From Hypomyces perniciosus (Eukaryota > Ascomycota > Sordariomycetes > Hypocreales > Hypocreaceae), in assembly GCA_008477525.1 (NCBI GenBank), contig SPDT01000007.1, positions 5,394,001 through 5,458,000 on the forward strand: DNA of 64,000 bases. The letters are read 5' to 3'. Of the stretch, positions 22,456 through 32,982 are shown in pieces. The position numbers and the translations under genes are program-made. Numbering within the stretch: position 1 is the stretch's first letter; each line of letters begins with the position of its first letter. The notes under the pieces are model-generated. The model did not search any database and had not been told where the DNA came from. It worked only from the letters and a program-made list of their open reading frames with translations.

Positions 22456-23973
22456 ATGGTTCTCTTTGATCACCTTCCGCTTTACAGCCTCGCCCTCAGT
22501 CTGGCAAACCGAAATGGTGCAGACGCAGCTCACGAAAATGCAGCACTGCCTAACCACAGATCCGTCCCTGAAATCTCCTCCAACATTGATTATCTGCATC
22601 AGGCACTACAGGTCGCGCGAGCCGTAGCGGAAGACCAAGATGGTACGGTTCAAGTCACAGGACAGGGCTTGCAGGACGTCCTCGATAAGATCAAAGCTCT
22701 GGAGGACCAGGTCAGCGCGATGCTGCCATCCAAGGCTTCCTCACCCCCTTCCTCTATGCCCGAGACTTCTAAAGATATTCCCAACGAACTCGATGATGGG
22801 GGTTGCTCTTCTCCCTTGTCTGGTCGTGCTACGGATGATGTGAGTGGTCACTTCCTCTTCCGTCGAAATGCTAACTGCATCGCTGGAGCGAGTAACGCAG
22901 CACAGGGCCAGGACCAAACCCCGAGTGAGAATCAAGATCAGAGTAAGAACCAGAGTGAGAAGCCAGATCAAAGTGAGAAGCCAAGTCAGACTGAGAAGCC
23001 AGACGTCACCTCAGCGCCTAGCCATGAAGCAGGGAACGAATCTCCTTTATCAGAGAATCCAGCTGCATCCACGCTTGTCAGCAGCGACACCTCAGCACCC
23101 AGTCATGAGGCAGGGAGCGAATCTCCTTTACCAGAGAGTCCGACTTCATCCACACTTGCCAGCAGCGACAGCCCGACTTCGAAGGATCATGTTCTGTCAA
23201 TCATGGCCACGACAAGTAAGTGCATTCCGATAGGTTCGTGCCATATTCTAGAGTATTGTGGCTGATCAGTTGAATGCAAAGCGACCCATGGGTTTCCCAG
23301 CGTTTCTACCCTGTTTAAAGAGGTCCCCGTCGAGTCGGATACTTCGGACACAACCACAGCCGGTCCAGTTTCGTTGCCATATCACACGATCTTGAGCTTC
23401 GTTGCAAGTGATCCAGTCACCATGTCAGATGCTCTAATAGACAGCTCAACATCAACACTAACTTCAACACTCACTTCAACACCAATTTCAACCCCTCCAA
23501 AATCAGCAGCACCTGTTTTCAATGAGAATTATACGACACTTACCTTCACATCGACCACCCGTCGCACCGAGACCGTTACCAGGATGCAGACAAAGACAAT
23601 TTCATTGGCCCGACCAACCGGGTTCGTTAGGGTAACTATGTCTGGAGATGGAGAATCCAGAGACACAAATGTTGATAGTACTCAGATGACTACGGATGAG
23701 CGAGCGCCGACGACCGGTATTGAAAGTGAGACATTGACGCTGCTTCCCTACTATGCCAACGCAACGTCTAGTGCAAGCCGCACTGCGTTAGCACTCGAAG
23801 AGACGGAGACGCAGCCTTCAAATTCCGTCCTCCCAGACCCAACTACGGAGGGCGCACAACTAGCGCTTCCTACTCTCTCGAAAAGAGAGTATCGGTTATC
23901 CCTCCCAGCAGCTTCGAGTGGGTTCATGACTGTCTCCACACCAAGATCGGCCAGGCCGAAGAGATACTATTGA
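22456..23973 (+). CDS. Ser/Thr-rich low-complexity protein, possibly secreted; function unknown
   Basis: Exons 22456-23215 and 23270-23973 are joined by a 54-bp intron (GTAAGT, GCTGATC branch, CAG), giving about 487 residues. The first 24 residues are moderately hydrophobic and end near an Ala pair, so a weak signal peptide is possible but not convincing. A short coiled-coil-like segment (residues 45-90) follows. Then come hydrophilic repeats: EKP-type hexamers, and two 27-residue units beginning TSAPSHEAG that differ at only a few positions. The second exon is Ser/Thr-rich (heavy O-glycosylation expected if secreted) and has dibasic sites such as SKREYR. No GPI signal or transmembrane segment is visible at the C-terminus. 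I do not recognise a domain. The repeats and dibasic sites would fit a processed surface protein, which is only inference. Confidence 0.65.
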
Positions 23974-24371
23974 GGGAATTTAAAGAGAGGGAGATCACCC
24001 GTGGGATTAGAATGTCCGCCCCCAGATTGGCCCTCGCGGCTGTGTTCTTACTATTTATCTGTTATTTTCATGGGTTCGGAGTTAGGATTACGACTAGGAA
24101 TGCCTACTAGGTTCGTCTTGGCATGGGGGAATTGTGGAGTAGCTCATTATTCTTGCCTGGGATTAAATTGGGGATTAACGAATTACGATACAATTATTAC
24201 ACAAAAAAGGCTTCTCCAACAATACGATGCAGGACAAGCGTCTGTCAGACGCCCGGACGGGGGCGGGTGTTCGGACGGAGCCAGCCCACTTTTTTCGATA
24301 CCTCTGTTTTGTACTGTGGGATCGACTGATAAGAGGTACCCTGCACCCTGGCCGGCTCCGACTTCGCCGTG

Positions 24372-24392
24372 TGGCCGGAATCATTCCGGCCA
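24372..24392. promoter_or_regulatory. Palindrome, 10-bp arms TGGCCGGAAT, 1-bp spacer
   Basis: The two 10-bp arms are perfect reverse complements. The core reads CGG-N7-CCG, an inverted triplet arrangement of the kind bound by fungal Zn2Cys6 dimers. It is about 690 bp upstream of the IDO start codon. A protein-binding role is inference. Confidence 0.6.
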
Positions 24393-24839
24393 ATGGTCCA
24401 GTTAAAATGGCCGGTCAGTATCGGCATGGGTGGAGCCCTCCTGATAACCACCGGCCCCTCCCACACACAAATACGACGGGCAAAGGCGGCACAGCAACAC
24501 CAAAGTATAAGTTCGCGAAGTGATATCACGTCGAACAAAGTGTAAACGTGATTTTAGTGTTATATAGAAGCTTGGCGCAATTTTTCGGAATTTCTCGACA
24601 CTCGAAAACTCCATGTGTACGAAGTCCGCTTACTATCAACGTTCGCAGCGGCCGATAGGGGTTTCGCCGCGTCGTGTGATCCGTGCTGTTGTGTAACAGA
24701 CACCTCAGAGATAGGGAATTGTTCGGGTTTCTCTTACGTGTCTGTGTGCGTTAGTCGGAGGAGACTTTCCTCTAGGAGAGGAAAAGGAGGGTCTCGACCG
24801 CTGGTGTCGCCGTGCCATCGTGACCTCATCCCCACCAGT

Positions 24840-24863
24840 GTGGCCGGAATCCATTCCGGCCAC
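24840..24863. promoter_or_regulatory. Palindrome, 11-bp arms GTGGCCGGAAT, 2-bp spacer
   Basis: The arms are identical to those at 24372 and extended by one base pair, with spacer CC, giving CGG-N8-CCG. It lies about 206 bp upstream of the IDO start codon. Both copies are preceded by the same GTG. Confidence 0.6.
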
Positions 24864-25068
24864 CGGGTACTTAGGCGGCGGCGCGGACCCGGACTCGAGC
24901 TGAACGATCCGAACTCTCCAGACATCACTCGACAACTCTTCTATATCACTCTTTGCTACTAAGGGCCCCTTCGGTCGTCCAGCCTTGTCCACCTTGCCTC
25001 CCTTTGGCTTATACACTCCGCCTTATACAACCAACCCTTCCGCCTTTGCTTCATCATAGCCTTTCACC

Positions 25069-26602
25069 ATGGGCTCTATCGGAAACGCCACGCCTCAGTT
25101 CGAGGTCCTGGCCGACTCTCGTCCAGATGACATGTCCCTCCCTGCCTTCATGGTTTCCACATCCAGGGGCTTCCTCCCCCGTATGGACCCCATCGTCACT
25201 CTGCCCAAGGAGTTTGACCCCTTAGAGTCCATCCTCCAGCGCATGCCTGTCAAGACTCTGTCCGGAGAGCCAGGTCTTCTCGCCCATGGCAAGCTGGGTG
25301 ATGAGGTAGACACCAACTTCCCTGACCTGACCGCTGCCATGGACCTGTACAAGGACAACCTCCCCCTGATGAATGCCCTCTACCGAGACTACTCCTTCCT
25401 TGCTTCAGCATACCTCCTTGAGCCTTGCCATGAGCGCTTCGTCAGGGGTGAAGGCTATGGCTTGGGACGACAGGTCCTACCCAAGCAGATCGCTCACCCT
25501 ATTGCCCGATGTGCCGAGATGTAAGTCATATCAGTCATAGTTATCAACAACAACATAGCTGACCTTTCATCATAGCACCGGCTTCAAGCCCTTCATGGAG
25601 TATGCCGGTTCCTATGCCCTGTTCAACTACCGTCTCGAGGATCCTGCTCGTGGCCTGGAGTACGACAACATCCGCCTCATCCGAGCTTTCGAGCATGGTC
25701 TGCACCCCGAGTCCTCTGAGGCCGGCTTTGTCCTGGTCCACATTGACATGGTCAAGAACTCTGGTCCCCTTGTGGCTGGAACTATGCGCTGTCTTGAGGA
25801 GGCTTCCAAGGCAACCTCTATCCTCGGCTCGGTCGAGGAGCGTACTTCGTTCAACCAGGGTCTCTCCGAGATTGTCGGGGCCCTGAAGAAGATCAACAGT
25901 GTCATGGAGACCATGTGGGGAAAGTCCCGACCAAGAGAGTACACCAGCTTCCGAACCTTCATCTTCGGCATCACCTCGCAGTCCATGTTCCCCGACGGCG
26001 TCGTGTACGAGGATCTCTTCGACAACAAGCCCGTGTCCTTCCGCGGTGAGAGCGGTGCCAACGACTCCATGGTTCCCCTGATGGACAACTTCCTTCAGAT
26101 CCCCATGCCCGACACGCCCCTGACGTCCATCCTCCAAGACTTCCGCGAGTACCGCCCCAGCAACCACAAGGGCTTCCTCCAGTACGTCAAGAACCGCTCG
26201 CTCGAGCTGGACCTCAAGACCTTTGCCCTGGGCTCTAAGGGCACACCCACGTCGGATGAGCAGAAGGAGCTGCTGCGAGAGTCGCGCAGCCTGTGGATCC
26301 AGATCCTCAATGAGGTGCGAGACTTCCGCTGGCGCCACTGGTGCTTCGCTAGGGAGTACATCCTGAAACAAACTTCGCATCCCACTGCTACTGGTGGCAG
26401 CCCCATTGTTACCTGGCTGCCTAACCAGCTCGGCGCGGTGCTGGCGGAGATGGAGAATGTGTATGAGACGACTAGGGTGCAGCATGATAACGGCCTGGGT
26501 AAGGTTGCTGAGGATGTCATGGACCATGCTATTCGACAGAGGGAAACCCTGAAGAAGGAGGTTGACAAGTTCTGCGCTGAGAGAGGAGTTACTCGTTCTT
26601 GA
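25069..26602 (+). CDS. Indoleamine 2,3-dioxygenase
   Basis: A haem enzyme that opens the indole ring of L-tryptophan to N-formylkynurenine, the first step of the kynurenine route to NAD. Exons 25069-25520 and 25576-26602 are joined by a 55-bp intron (GTAAGT, GCTGACC branch, CATAG), giving 492 residues. This is longer than mammalian IDO and within the fungal range. Family marks are FSFLASAYLL-like helix residues, FRTFIFGIT, the FRGESGANDSMVPLMDNFL block, and the distal-to-C-terminal DFRWRHWCFAREYI helix carrying the probable proximal haem ligand His405. No signal peptide is seen, so it is cytosolic. Fungi often carry several IDO paralogues (BNA2 type); which one this is cannot be told. Its promoter holds two palindromes. 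Confidence 0.95.
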
Positions 26603-27209
26603 ATGGGAGGAGGGAGCAAAAAGGGGTCAATGTTAAGTCAAGTTCTCAGATACCAAAAACAATCGAAAGTTTTTTTATTTTTATAAATGACTGTCTTACT
26701 GTATGAATCTTCAAGATTCTCTTGAGAACCGTCGTGTCTTCATGGAAGCATGATGCAGGATTTTCTCTGGCTGATACGTCACCACAAGATAGGACGTCGT
26801 AACACAGTGATGTATCACCACCGTTTTCCACACCACTCTTGCGTGGTCTACACGAGCCGTCCCATGGCTCGTTGCATTGAAAACGTCGTATTTCTTGCGT
26901 AAACAACAGCCAAGGCAGCACCGAGCGGGGAATTCAGTCAGCTATGCACCTCCCAACAAGGCAAACAGTTTCCACCAACACAGAGTATGGGTAAGCTTGC
27001 ACCACATGTAGGTCTATGCTGTGCAACCACTTTATCCCTTTGTCAGACCAAATGGGATGCAATAATGGGACCATGGGTTCAGAGGGTCGCGGCCGCGAGA
27101 GGGGACCCGAAGAGATTCCCAACTTTTCGCAATTTTTGCCGTCCTGTCTCGCCATGGAAGAGAGCTTGGTTGGATTTCTGCAACAAGAAATACATTCAGG
27201 GCTGAGACG
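26603..27209. other. Intergenic region
   Basis: 3' flank of IDO and promoter of the Cys-rich membrane protein. No supported gene or repeat. Confidence 0.4.
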
Positions 27210-28438
27210 ATGAGACTCATCATCATCATCCCCATCTCCAGCCTGGCCATCGCCAGCGCGACAAAACACAGATACGGCTCCCTTCCCATAATACCCGAAG
27301 GCTTCACACCACGATATTTCCTTGATAAATCGCATCCCCTCGCCAAACGCGATGGATCCTGCGGCGAAGGCAATCACAACTGTAAGCCATTCCAAGTCCC
27401 TATGATCAAAAGGCGCAAAACTCTCAACACCTCTCACACACAGGTCTCGAAATCGGCCACAGCGACAGATGCTGCGATAACGACAGCTACTGCTACATCA
27501 ACAAAGACAACGCCCCCAAATGCTGCCCCATTGGCTCCAACTGCACAAACGACTCCCCCTGTCGCAGCACCGCCTTCTACTGCACCTCCACGCGCACCCT
27601 CACCAGCAGCGCCATAGCCACCGAGACAGGCTGCTGCAACAGAGCGTGTCCCCAGACGAGCCATTACCTCTGTCCAGCCAGCCTCGGCGGTAATTGCTGC
27701 CCTTTCGGGTCTGAGTGCCAAGCAGGCGGGAACTGCATCGCGACGAAAACAACAAAGCCCTCGCGGACACCGAGTCTGACCCCGGTTGTGCAAGGGTGCA
27801 CAACATCGCAGTACAAATGCGCAGACGGAACCGGCTGCTGCGACAATTCTCAGTATTGCACCCGATTCGACGGCACCGGGTTCTGCACCGAAGGCAGCCC
27901 CACCAGCTCCGCGTCCGCCCCGATGGAGGATAGTTCCTCCGGCCTTTCCATCGGAGCCAAAGGTGGAATTGCCGTGGGGGCCGTCGTGGGCGGGAGTCTC
28001 GTCCTCGGAACCGCTATTTGGCTATTCATCTCAAGGAGGAGAGCAAAGGGGAGCAGTAACGGCGCATTGAGCCAGCAAAACGGCGGTCTTCCCCGTGCCG
28101 AGCGCGCCATGACAACTGTGACGGCATCGTCGCAAGCGTGGCCAGGGCGTGGCGATGACTGGACCGAACCAGCGACGGGGCCCTTTACCGAGACGGGGCA
28201 GGTATCGTCTTCGCCGGTCCCGGACCGTGCTGTACCGGGTCAAGCTGTCCAGCCGGGAGATATCGCGGCCCCCGTTGAGATCGGTCCGGGAGATAGGAGA
28301 GAAGGACACGAGGGAGAGCCCTTGTCACCCAAATCTGCCGTTAGTGCGTTTACAGAACTTCAACAAACTGAGACCATCGAGGGCCGCTTCGAGCTAGATG
28401 GGTCTGAAGCAGTCCGGACGCCAACGCGCCCAGCTTGA
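27210..28438 (+). CDS. Cys-rich type I membrane protein with CC-x5-C repeats
   Basis: Exons 27210-27381 and 27444-28438 are joined by a 62-bp intron (GTAAGC, ACACAG) in phase 1, giving 388 residues. The N-terminus is a clear signal peptide (MRLIIIIPISSLAIASA). The ectodomain has repeated CC-x5-C blocks: CCDNDSYC, CCPIGSNC, CCPFGSEC and CCDNSQYC. They recall the disulfide pattern of fungal granulin-like or surface proteins. A Ser-rich stalk follows. One transmembrane helix (GIAVGAVVGGSLVLGTAIWLF) comes next, then the stop-transfer RRRAK and a disordered cytosolic tail of about 120 residues. The layout resembles a fungal cell-surface sensor or adhesin, but no ligand domain such as WSC is recognised. 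The function is unknown. Confidence 0.8.
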
Positions 28439-28853
28439 CCAAATCCGTATCGAGATCTGAAATTCTAATGAGACGCTTTTCACCCTTGTTCGCATTTTTC
28501 GGAGAGAGAAACGAAAATCGTTGCCGTCTATTGAATGAACGCCTAGTCTGATAGTACACAATACCGTCCAAATTCAATATTTGGGAAACCCTGCAAACGT
28601 AAAAAAAAAATATCACGTACTCCGTATGATTGACTGCAATCAGCTGCACCGTGCTTCCCTTTTTCATGGCAAAAAAGCCTTATATCCCATCCCCCAACGC
28701 CAAATAGATACCAAGAGAGAGAGAGAGAGAGCTTGAGCTTGCTCAGAATAAAAGAAATAAAGGGGCAAAAAGGTGGAGGTTTGAGAAAGAAGAGAATTGA
28801 AAGGACAAAGAAGACCGGCTTTTGCCCACTGTCCCGGGTTCATGCCAAAAAGA
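28439..28853. other. Convergent 3' spacer with (GA)n tract
   Basis: Spacer between two convergent genes. It contains a CGTACTCCGTAT word near 28615 and a GA dinucleotide tract of about 9 units at 28714-28731. Confidence 0.5.
28714..28731. repeat. (GA)n microsatellite
   Basis: About nine tandem GA units in the spacer between the Cys-rich protein gene and the Cdc14-like gene. Confidence 0.9.
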
Positions 28854-29800
28854 TCAGCACACTATACCGCCAAATGGCGCGCAGTTCCGCAGATCCTTGA
28901 CCAAGTCCTCAACGCTACTAAGGTGACGACTTAGAAGTTTCTGCTTCTCCTCGGTGGTGAGAGTGACCACACCGTTGCTGTCGGCGCGTCTCCGTTTGTT
29001 GTCAGCGCCGAAGGCACCAGCAAGCTTTGAGGGGCTGCGTTGGAGCATGGCGGGCACGGAGTCTCGCTGGTCGGCGCGCGGAATGGAGGGCATCTCGGGC
29101 ATGAGGTAGAAGTAAAGGAACTCGACGAGCTTGAGCTTGACCTCGCGCGAAGTGGATCGCGACTTGAAAAGAGAAGTGACGGTGAGGAGGCCATCGAGTC
29201 CTTCAAAGGTGCGCGTGTTGTTGGGCGTGTCGATGAGGGCGACGACGAGGGTGAGCAGAGTTGCGGACTGGATAGCTGGGCAGTTGAATGGCTCCAGGAG
29301 GTCGAGGAGGAGCTGAGATATGTTTGTCAGTCGTCAAGTCGTTCGTAGTGATATCGTTGAACCCTTACATTCATGTTCTGCTCTCTGGAAAAGAGCGACT
29401 TGCTCGGAGGATGCAGCAGTAGCGCGCCCTGAATCAGGTCCAGCGCACTCAAGACGAGCAAGTCATTCTGTCCATCGCTGCCCTTGGCCATGAGGCGGTC
29501 GAGGGTGCCGATGAGGCGCATCGCCACGTTCCACTCGAAGCCCTCCTGCAACTTGAAGAATTCGCGAAAAGCCGGATCCTGCGTGAGCTGAGCAAGGTCC
29601 TTGCGCGGCGGAAGGGGGGCGTCGCCATTATCATCAGCAGCAACGCTGGAAGACGACGAGGTGGAGCGTTTGTGCTTGGGATTGCCGTTGGACAGGCAGA
29701 TTTGGGCTAGGAGGCCTTCAACCTGGCGCAAGCCCTTGCGGATCTTGGGTCCGTCAAAGGAGGACAGGTTGTCGAATGCGAGTGACAAGAGAGCCTCCAT
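28854..29800 (-). CDS. cdc14: Cdc14-type septation initiation network protein
   Basis: Exons 29800-29369 and 29312-28854 are joined in phase 0 by a 56-bp intron (GTAAGG donor, GACTGAC branch, CTCAG acceptor), giving 296 residues. The N-terminus (LSLAFDNLSSFDGPKIRKGL then RQVEGLLAQICL) and the DPAFREFFKLQEGFEWNVA block identify the Cdc14 family of fission yeast. This is unrelated to the Cdc14 phosphatase. In Schizosaccharomyces pombe the protein pairs with kinase Sid1 in the septation initiation network that triggers cytokinesis. The fold is all-helical, armadillo-like, and the C-terminus ends with a conserved-looking helix. Only a polar loop with a Ser run is unusual. It is divergent from the GGPP synthase gene. 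Confidence 0.88.
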
Positions 29801-31221
29801 TGTTGCGATGCGTACCGCTAACTGATAAGATAGAAAGAGGCTGTGATGGCAACGGTTTGGGTGAATTTAGGTGAGAAGGACAGGAGACAGCAGCGGGCGC
29901 ACAGGGGCGCAGATATGTTAACAAAGACGGACGAAGAAATGCATTTGGGTATCACGCAGCGACGGCCAAAAACCGCATAAGAAGAAGAAGAGAACAATAC
30001 AAAGCAGGGAGGAATAGAGCTGGAATTTGCACGGCGATAACCAAGGCGACGGGTGGATTGGCCATGGCCATGGGGATGGTCATAGCTATTCTCGCCATGT
30101 CCGTTGACGTGTGCGCTCATTGCCCCGGCAACCACTCGCCCGGTCTTGGCCGAATTGCTGCACCCCGGCCTCCGGACAACGGGACGAGGCCGCCTGAAGG
30201 TGAGACGGAAGAGGTTAACGGCTAATTAAGTTGCCGACCGATGCACGCCATCTTGATTTCATCGAAGGATGTTGATTCAATATGTATATACTACTATATT
30301 ATACGAATATCCACCTTTGTGAATTTGATGCGCGTATGACTGACTCCGTACGCTTCCATAAACCTGATTCCCAGCAGCATGTTGTGATAGATAATACAAC
30401 AACCAACCATGACCCAACACCCAACCGTTTACAGATACCCGCCGTTACGAGCCACCGTATCTCATATAAGAAAAGAGACAACGATGATTTGATTTATCTC
30501 TTCCGAATCCGTGCTATGAATTAATCCTTGCAGCGCATGGACGTTACTCCGCAAGTCCCGGGTCCTCCAATTCCACCATGTCTCACAGTCTTTGGTCCGC
30601 CCCCAAAGGCTCCATCTAGCAGACACGAACAGACCACGCGGATTCAATTTTAATATCAACCGCCTTGATGTCCTCCTCAATTGAAGACTTTAGACCTTGT
30701 GTACATATTTTTCTACATTCCAAGCAGTTTTCGCAGTGCAGTGAGACCTTTCTCCAGCTCTAGTTTCACCCAATCTCAGTCCAGGTATGTATGTATGTAG
30801 GCCCTGGCCGCTCAACAAAGCTTGTTTCTTTGCATGTGACTCTATCGTCATGCATTATCGCCATCGCGCGCCAGCCGTTTTCCCCGCTTCCCGAACTCCC
30901 TATTCTGATCACGCGGGCAGTGATGGAGATGGCGCCCTTTTACGTGTCGAGTCGCCAGAGGCAGAAGCGTTTCTTCGGCTAACCTGTGATCGCAATGGCG
31001 TCTGCAGATCCAACAGCCACCGAGCGAGAACGCCCGCCTGGGAGCCAGGTCATCACGAAGCGACCCGGTGCCATAGTACTGGGTTCCCGACATTCTGTCC
31101 CTATCCTTGTTAATCGGCGAAATCGAGTCAACTACATACAGTAGGCAGACGCTCTGCAACATATATATATATCTAATTCATGCCGGCACTTCGCAGCCGC
31201 GCGAGACCCCGCCTCTGATTG
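29801..31221. other. Divergent promoter region between cdc14 and GGPP synthase
   Basis: About 1.4 kb with no supported gene. GACTCCGTACGC occurs near 30343 and short TATATA runs lie near 31162, about 60 bp before the GGPP synthase start. Confidence 0.45.
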
Positions 31222-32634
31222 ATGGGTTCCTCCGAAAAGGCGCCACTGGATGAGGAGCCTGCCTCGTCATCATCATCTTCTGCAGCTACAAATACTACGA
31301 GTACAAACAGAAGAATGCTCTCCGACTCGCGCGTCTTCCCCAACGCCATTCCTCCTCGAACATCCAGCACGGGTCTGCACCACGGCTTCTCCGCCATCAT
31401 CGGCTCTCCTCCGCGGACCGCCGCGTCCGTCTCCGCCGTCCTGAATCCCGTCTCCGAGGGCAAGTGGCTGCAGAGCTCCGCAAAGGGGAAGCAGCCGGAG
31501 CAACCGCCGAAGCACTCGCGACAGCACTCACGACAGCACTCGCGACATCAGTCGTCCCATCAGCATCCTCAGATACCGCTGCAAACACAGCTTCTGCAGC
31601 AGCAGCCGCAGCCACCGCCGAGGAAGCAGAGCATCAGGAAACCCGGGCCTGGTCTCATCATCATGCAGCACCAAAACTCGCCCTTAGGGTCGCCCGACCC
31701 CAGCCGCTTCGCCACCGAGGACTTCACTTTCTCAAATCGAAACACCTGGACCGACGACAAGGAACGGGTCGTGAGAGGCCCGTACCAGTATGTCGTCAGC
31801 CACCCAGGCAAGGACTTCCGCGCACATGTCATTGCCGCCTTCAATGCCGTCCTCGAAGTTCCCCCCAAGACCCTCGAAACCATCACAAGGGTTGTGGGCA
31901 TGCTTCACGAGTCGTCTCTCCTCGTCGATGACGTCCAAGACTCATCAGAACTACGTCGCGGCTTTCCCGTTGCGCATAACATCTTTGGCGTCGCCCAAAC
32001 CATCAACTCAGCCAACTACATGTACTTTAACGCTTTGCAAGAGCTGCTGAGCTTAAACAATAACCAACTCATATCCACGTTTGCCGAGGAACTCGTCAAC
32101 CTACACCGCGGCCAGGGCATGGACCTATTCTGGCGAGACACCCTGACCTGTCCAACCGAGGACGACTACCTCGAAATGGTAGGCAACAAAACAGGAGGCC
32201 TATTCCGCCTCGGCATCAAGCTCATGCAAGCCGAGTCCACCGCTCCCTTCGACTGCGTGCCCCTAGTCGACATCATCGGTCTCATCTTCCAGATCCGCGA
32301 CGACTACATGAACCTCAACTCCAACGAGTACAGCCACAACAAGGGCATGTGCGAGGACCTGACTGAGGGCAAATTCTCCTTCCCCGTCATCCACAGCATC
32401 CGCGCCGACCCTACCGATCTCCAGCTCATCAACATCCTTAAGCAAAAACCCACTGACCTCCAAGTCAAGCGCTATGCTGTCTCGTACATGGAGTCCAAGG
32501 GCAGCTTTGAGTATACCCGCCAGGTTGTTAATACCCTCATTGAGAGGGCACGGAAGATGGCCGATGAGCTGGACCAAGGCTGGGGCAAGGTAGCAGGCAT
32601 TCACAAGATCCTGGATAAAATGGTGATACCGTAA
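31222..32634 (+). CDS. GGPPS: Geranylgeranyl diphosphate synthase
   Basis: The single exon encodes 470 residues. It is a trans-isoprenyl diphosphate synthase that elongates farnesyl to geranylgeranyl diphosphate for protein prenylation, sterol-branch and diterpenoid supply. The first aspartate-rich motif DDVQD (residues 236-240) and the second region IRDDYMNL (Asp360, Asp361), together with GKTxxLFRLG-like and [14 protein letters not shown], are those of fungal housekeeping enzymes. About 150 residues of polar N-terminus rich in Ser, Gln and His precede the catalytic domain. This includes a [13 protein letters not shown] repeat coded by CACTCGCGACAG units. No terpene cyclase domain or P450 lies nearby, so a secondary-metabolite role is not suggested. 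The start is the first ATG at 31222. Confidence 0.94.
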   Translation: MGSSEKAPLDEEPASSSSSSAATNTTSTNRRMLSDSRVFPNAIPPRTSSTGLHHGFSAIIGSPPRTAASVSAVLNPVSEGKWLQSSAKGKQPEQPPKHSRQHSRQHSRHQSSHQHPQIPLQTQLLQQQPQPPPRKQSIRKPGPGLIIMQHQNSPLGSPDPSRFATEDFTFSNRNTWTDDKERVVRGPYQYVVSHPGKDFRAHVIAAFNAVLEVPPKTLETITRVVGMLHESSLLVDDVQDSSELRRGFPVAHNIFGVAQTINSANYMYFNALQELLSLNNNQLISTFAEELVNLHRGQGMDLFWRDTLTCPTEDDYLEMVGNKTGGLFRLGIKLMQAESTAPFDCVPLVDIIGLIFQIRDDYMNLNSNEYSHNKGMCEDLTEGKFSFPVIHSIRADPTDLQLINILKQKPTDLQVKRYAVSYMESKGSFEYTRQVVNTLIERARKMADELDQGWGKVAGIHKILDKMVIP

Positions 32635-32982
32635 AGAAATTTGAATGTACGGATACATATGAGGGAGATGACATGGGTATTAATGGGGAACGACAGGCAT
32701 TCATGGCAAGGTGACGATAATTGGAATTGAGCGAGTATGGAATACGACTACATAATAGATGCTGCCAAAATGGTAGCGCACTGTTGAATGTTGCATCATC
32801 TAAATCTACATTGGCCATTCTGTGCTAGATTCTCAATTGCCGTCATAAAGGTTCTATCATTCTCGTGATTACCAATATATCCAACCTGATGCGCCATTCC
32901 CAGCTACATATGATCATTACCCATTTCCAAAAACCAATAAGCCCAAAAAGGGGGTTAATGCTACAGAACAGAAAACAACACC
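32635..32982. other. Convergent 3' spacer
   Basis: Non-coding; the 3' UTRs of the GGPP synthase and peroxin genes. Nothing else seen. Confidence 0.4.

Larger units (their letters stand above)
23974..25068. other. Promoter region of the indoleamine 2,3-dioxygenase gene with two palindromes
   Basis: About 1.1 kb of non-coding sequence holding two near-identical palindromes (see separate entries). The last 100 bases are pyrimidine-rich, as is common before fungal start codons. No coding frame has support. Confidence 0.55.

Noticed and set aside
24372..24863. Heat-shock element in the palindromes
   Set aside because: GAA and TTC half-sites are separated by 3-4 bases rather than 2, so they do not form a canonical element.
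25544..26527. Long open frame (327 codons) on the minus strand across the IDO gene
   Set aside because: It lies antisense to exon 2 of a clear indoleamine 2,3-dioxygenase and has no recognisable family; it is a by-product of the host gene's GC-rich third positions.
31222..32634. Diterpene biosynthetic cluster around the GGPP synthase
   Set aside because: Neighbours are a SIN protein and a peroxin; no cyclase, P450 or transporter adjacent, and the enzyme has the housekeeping pattern.
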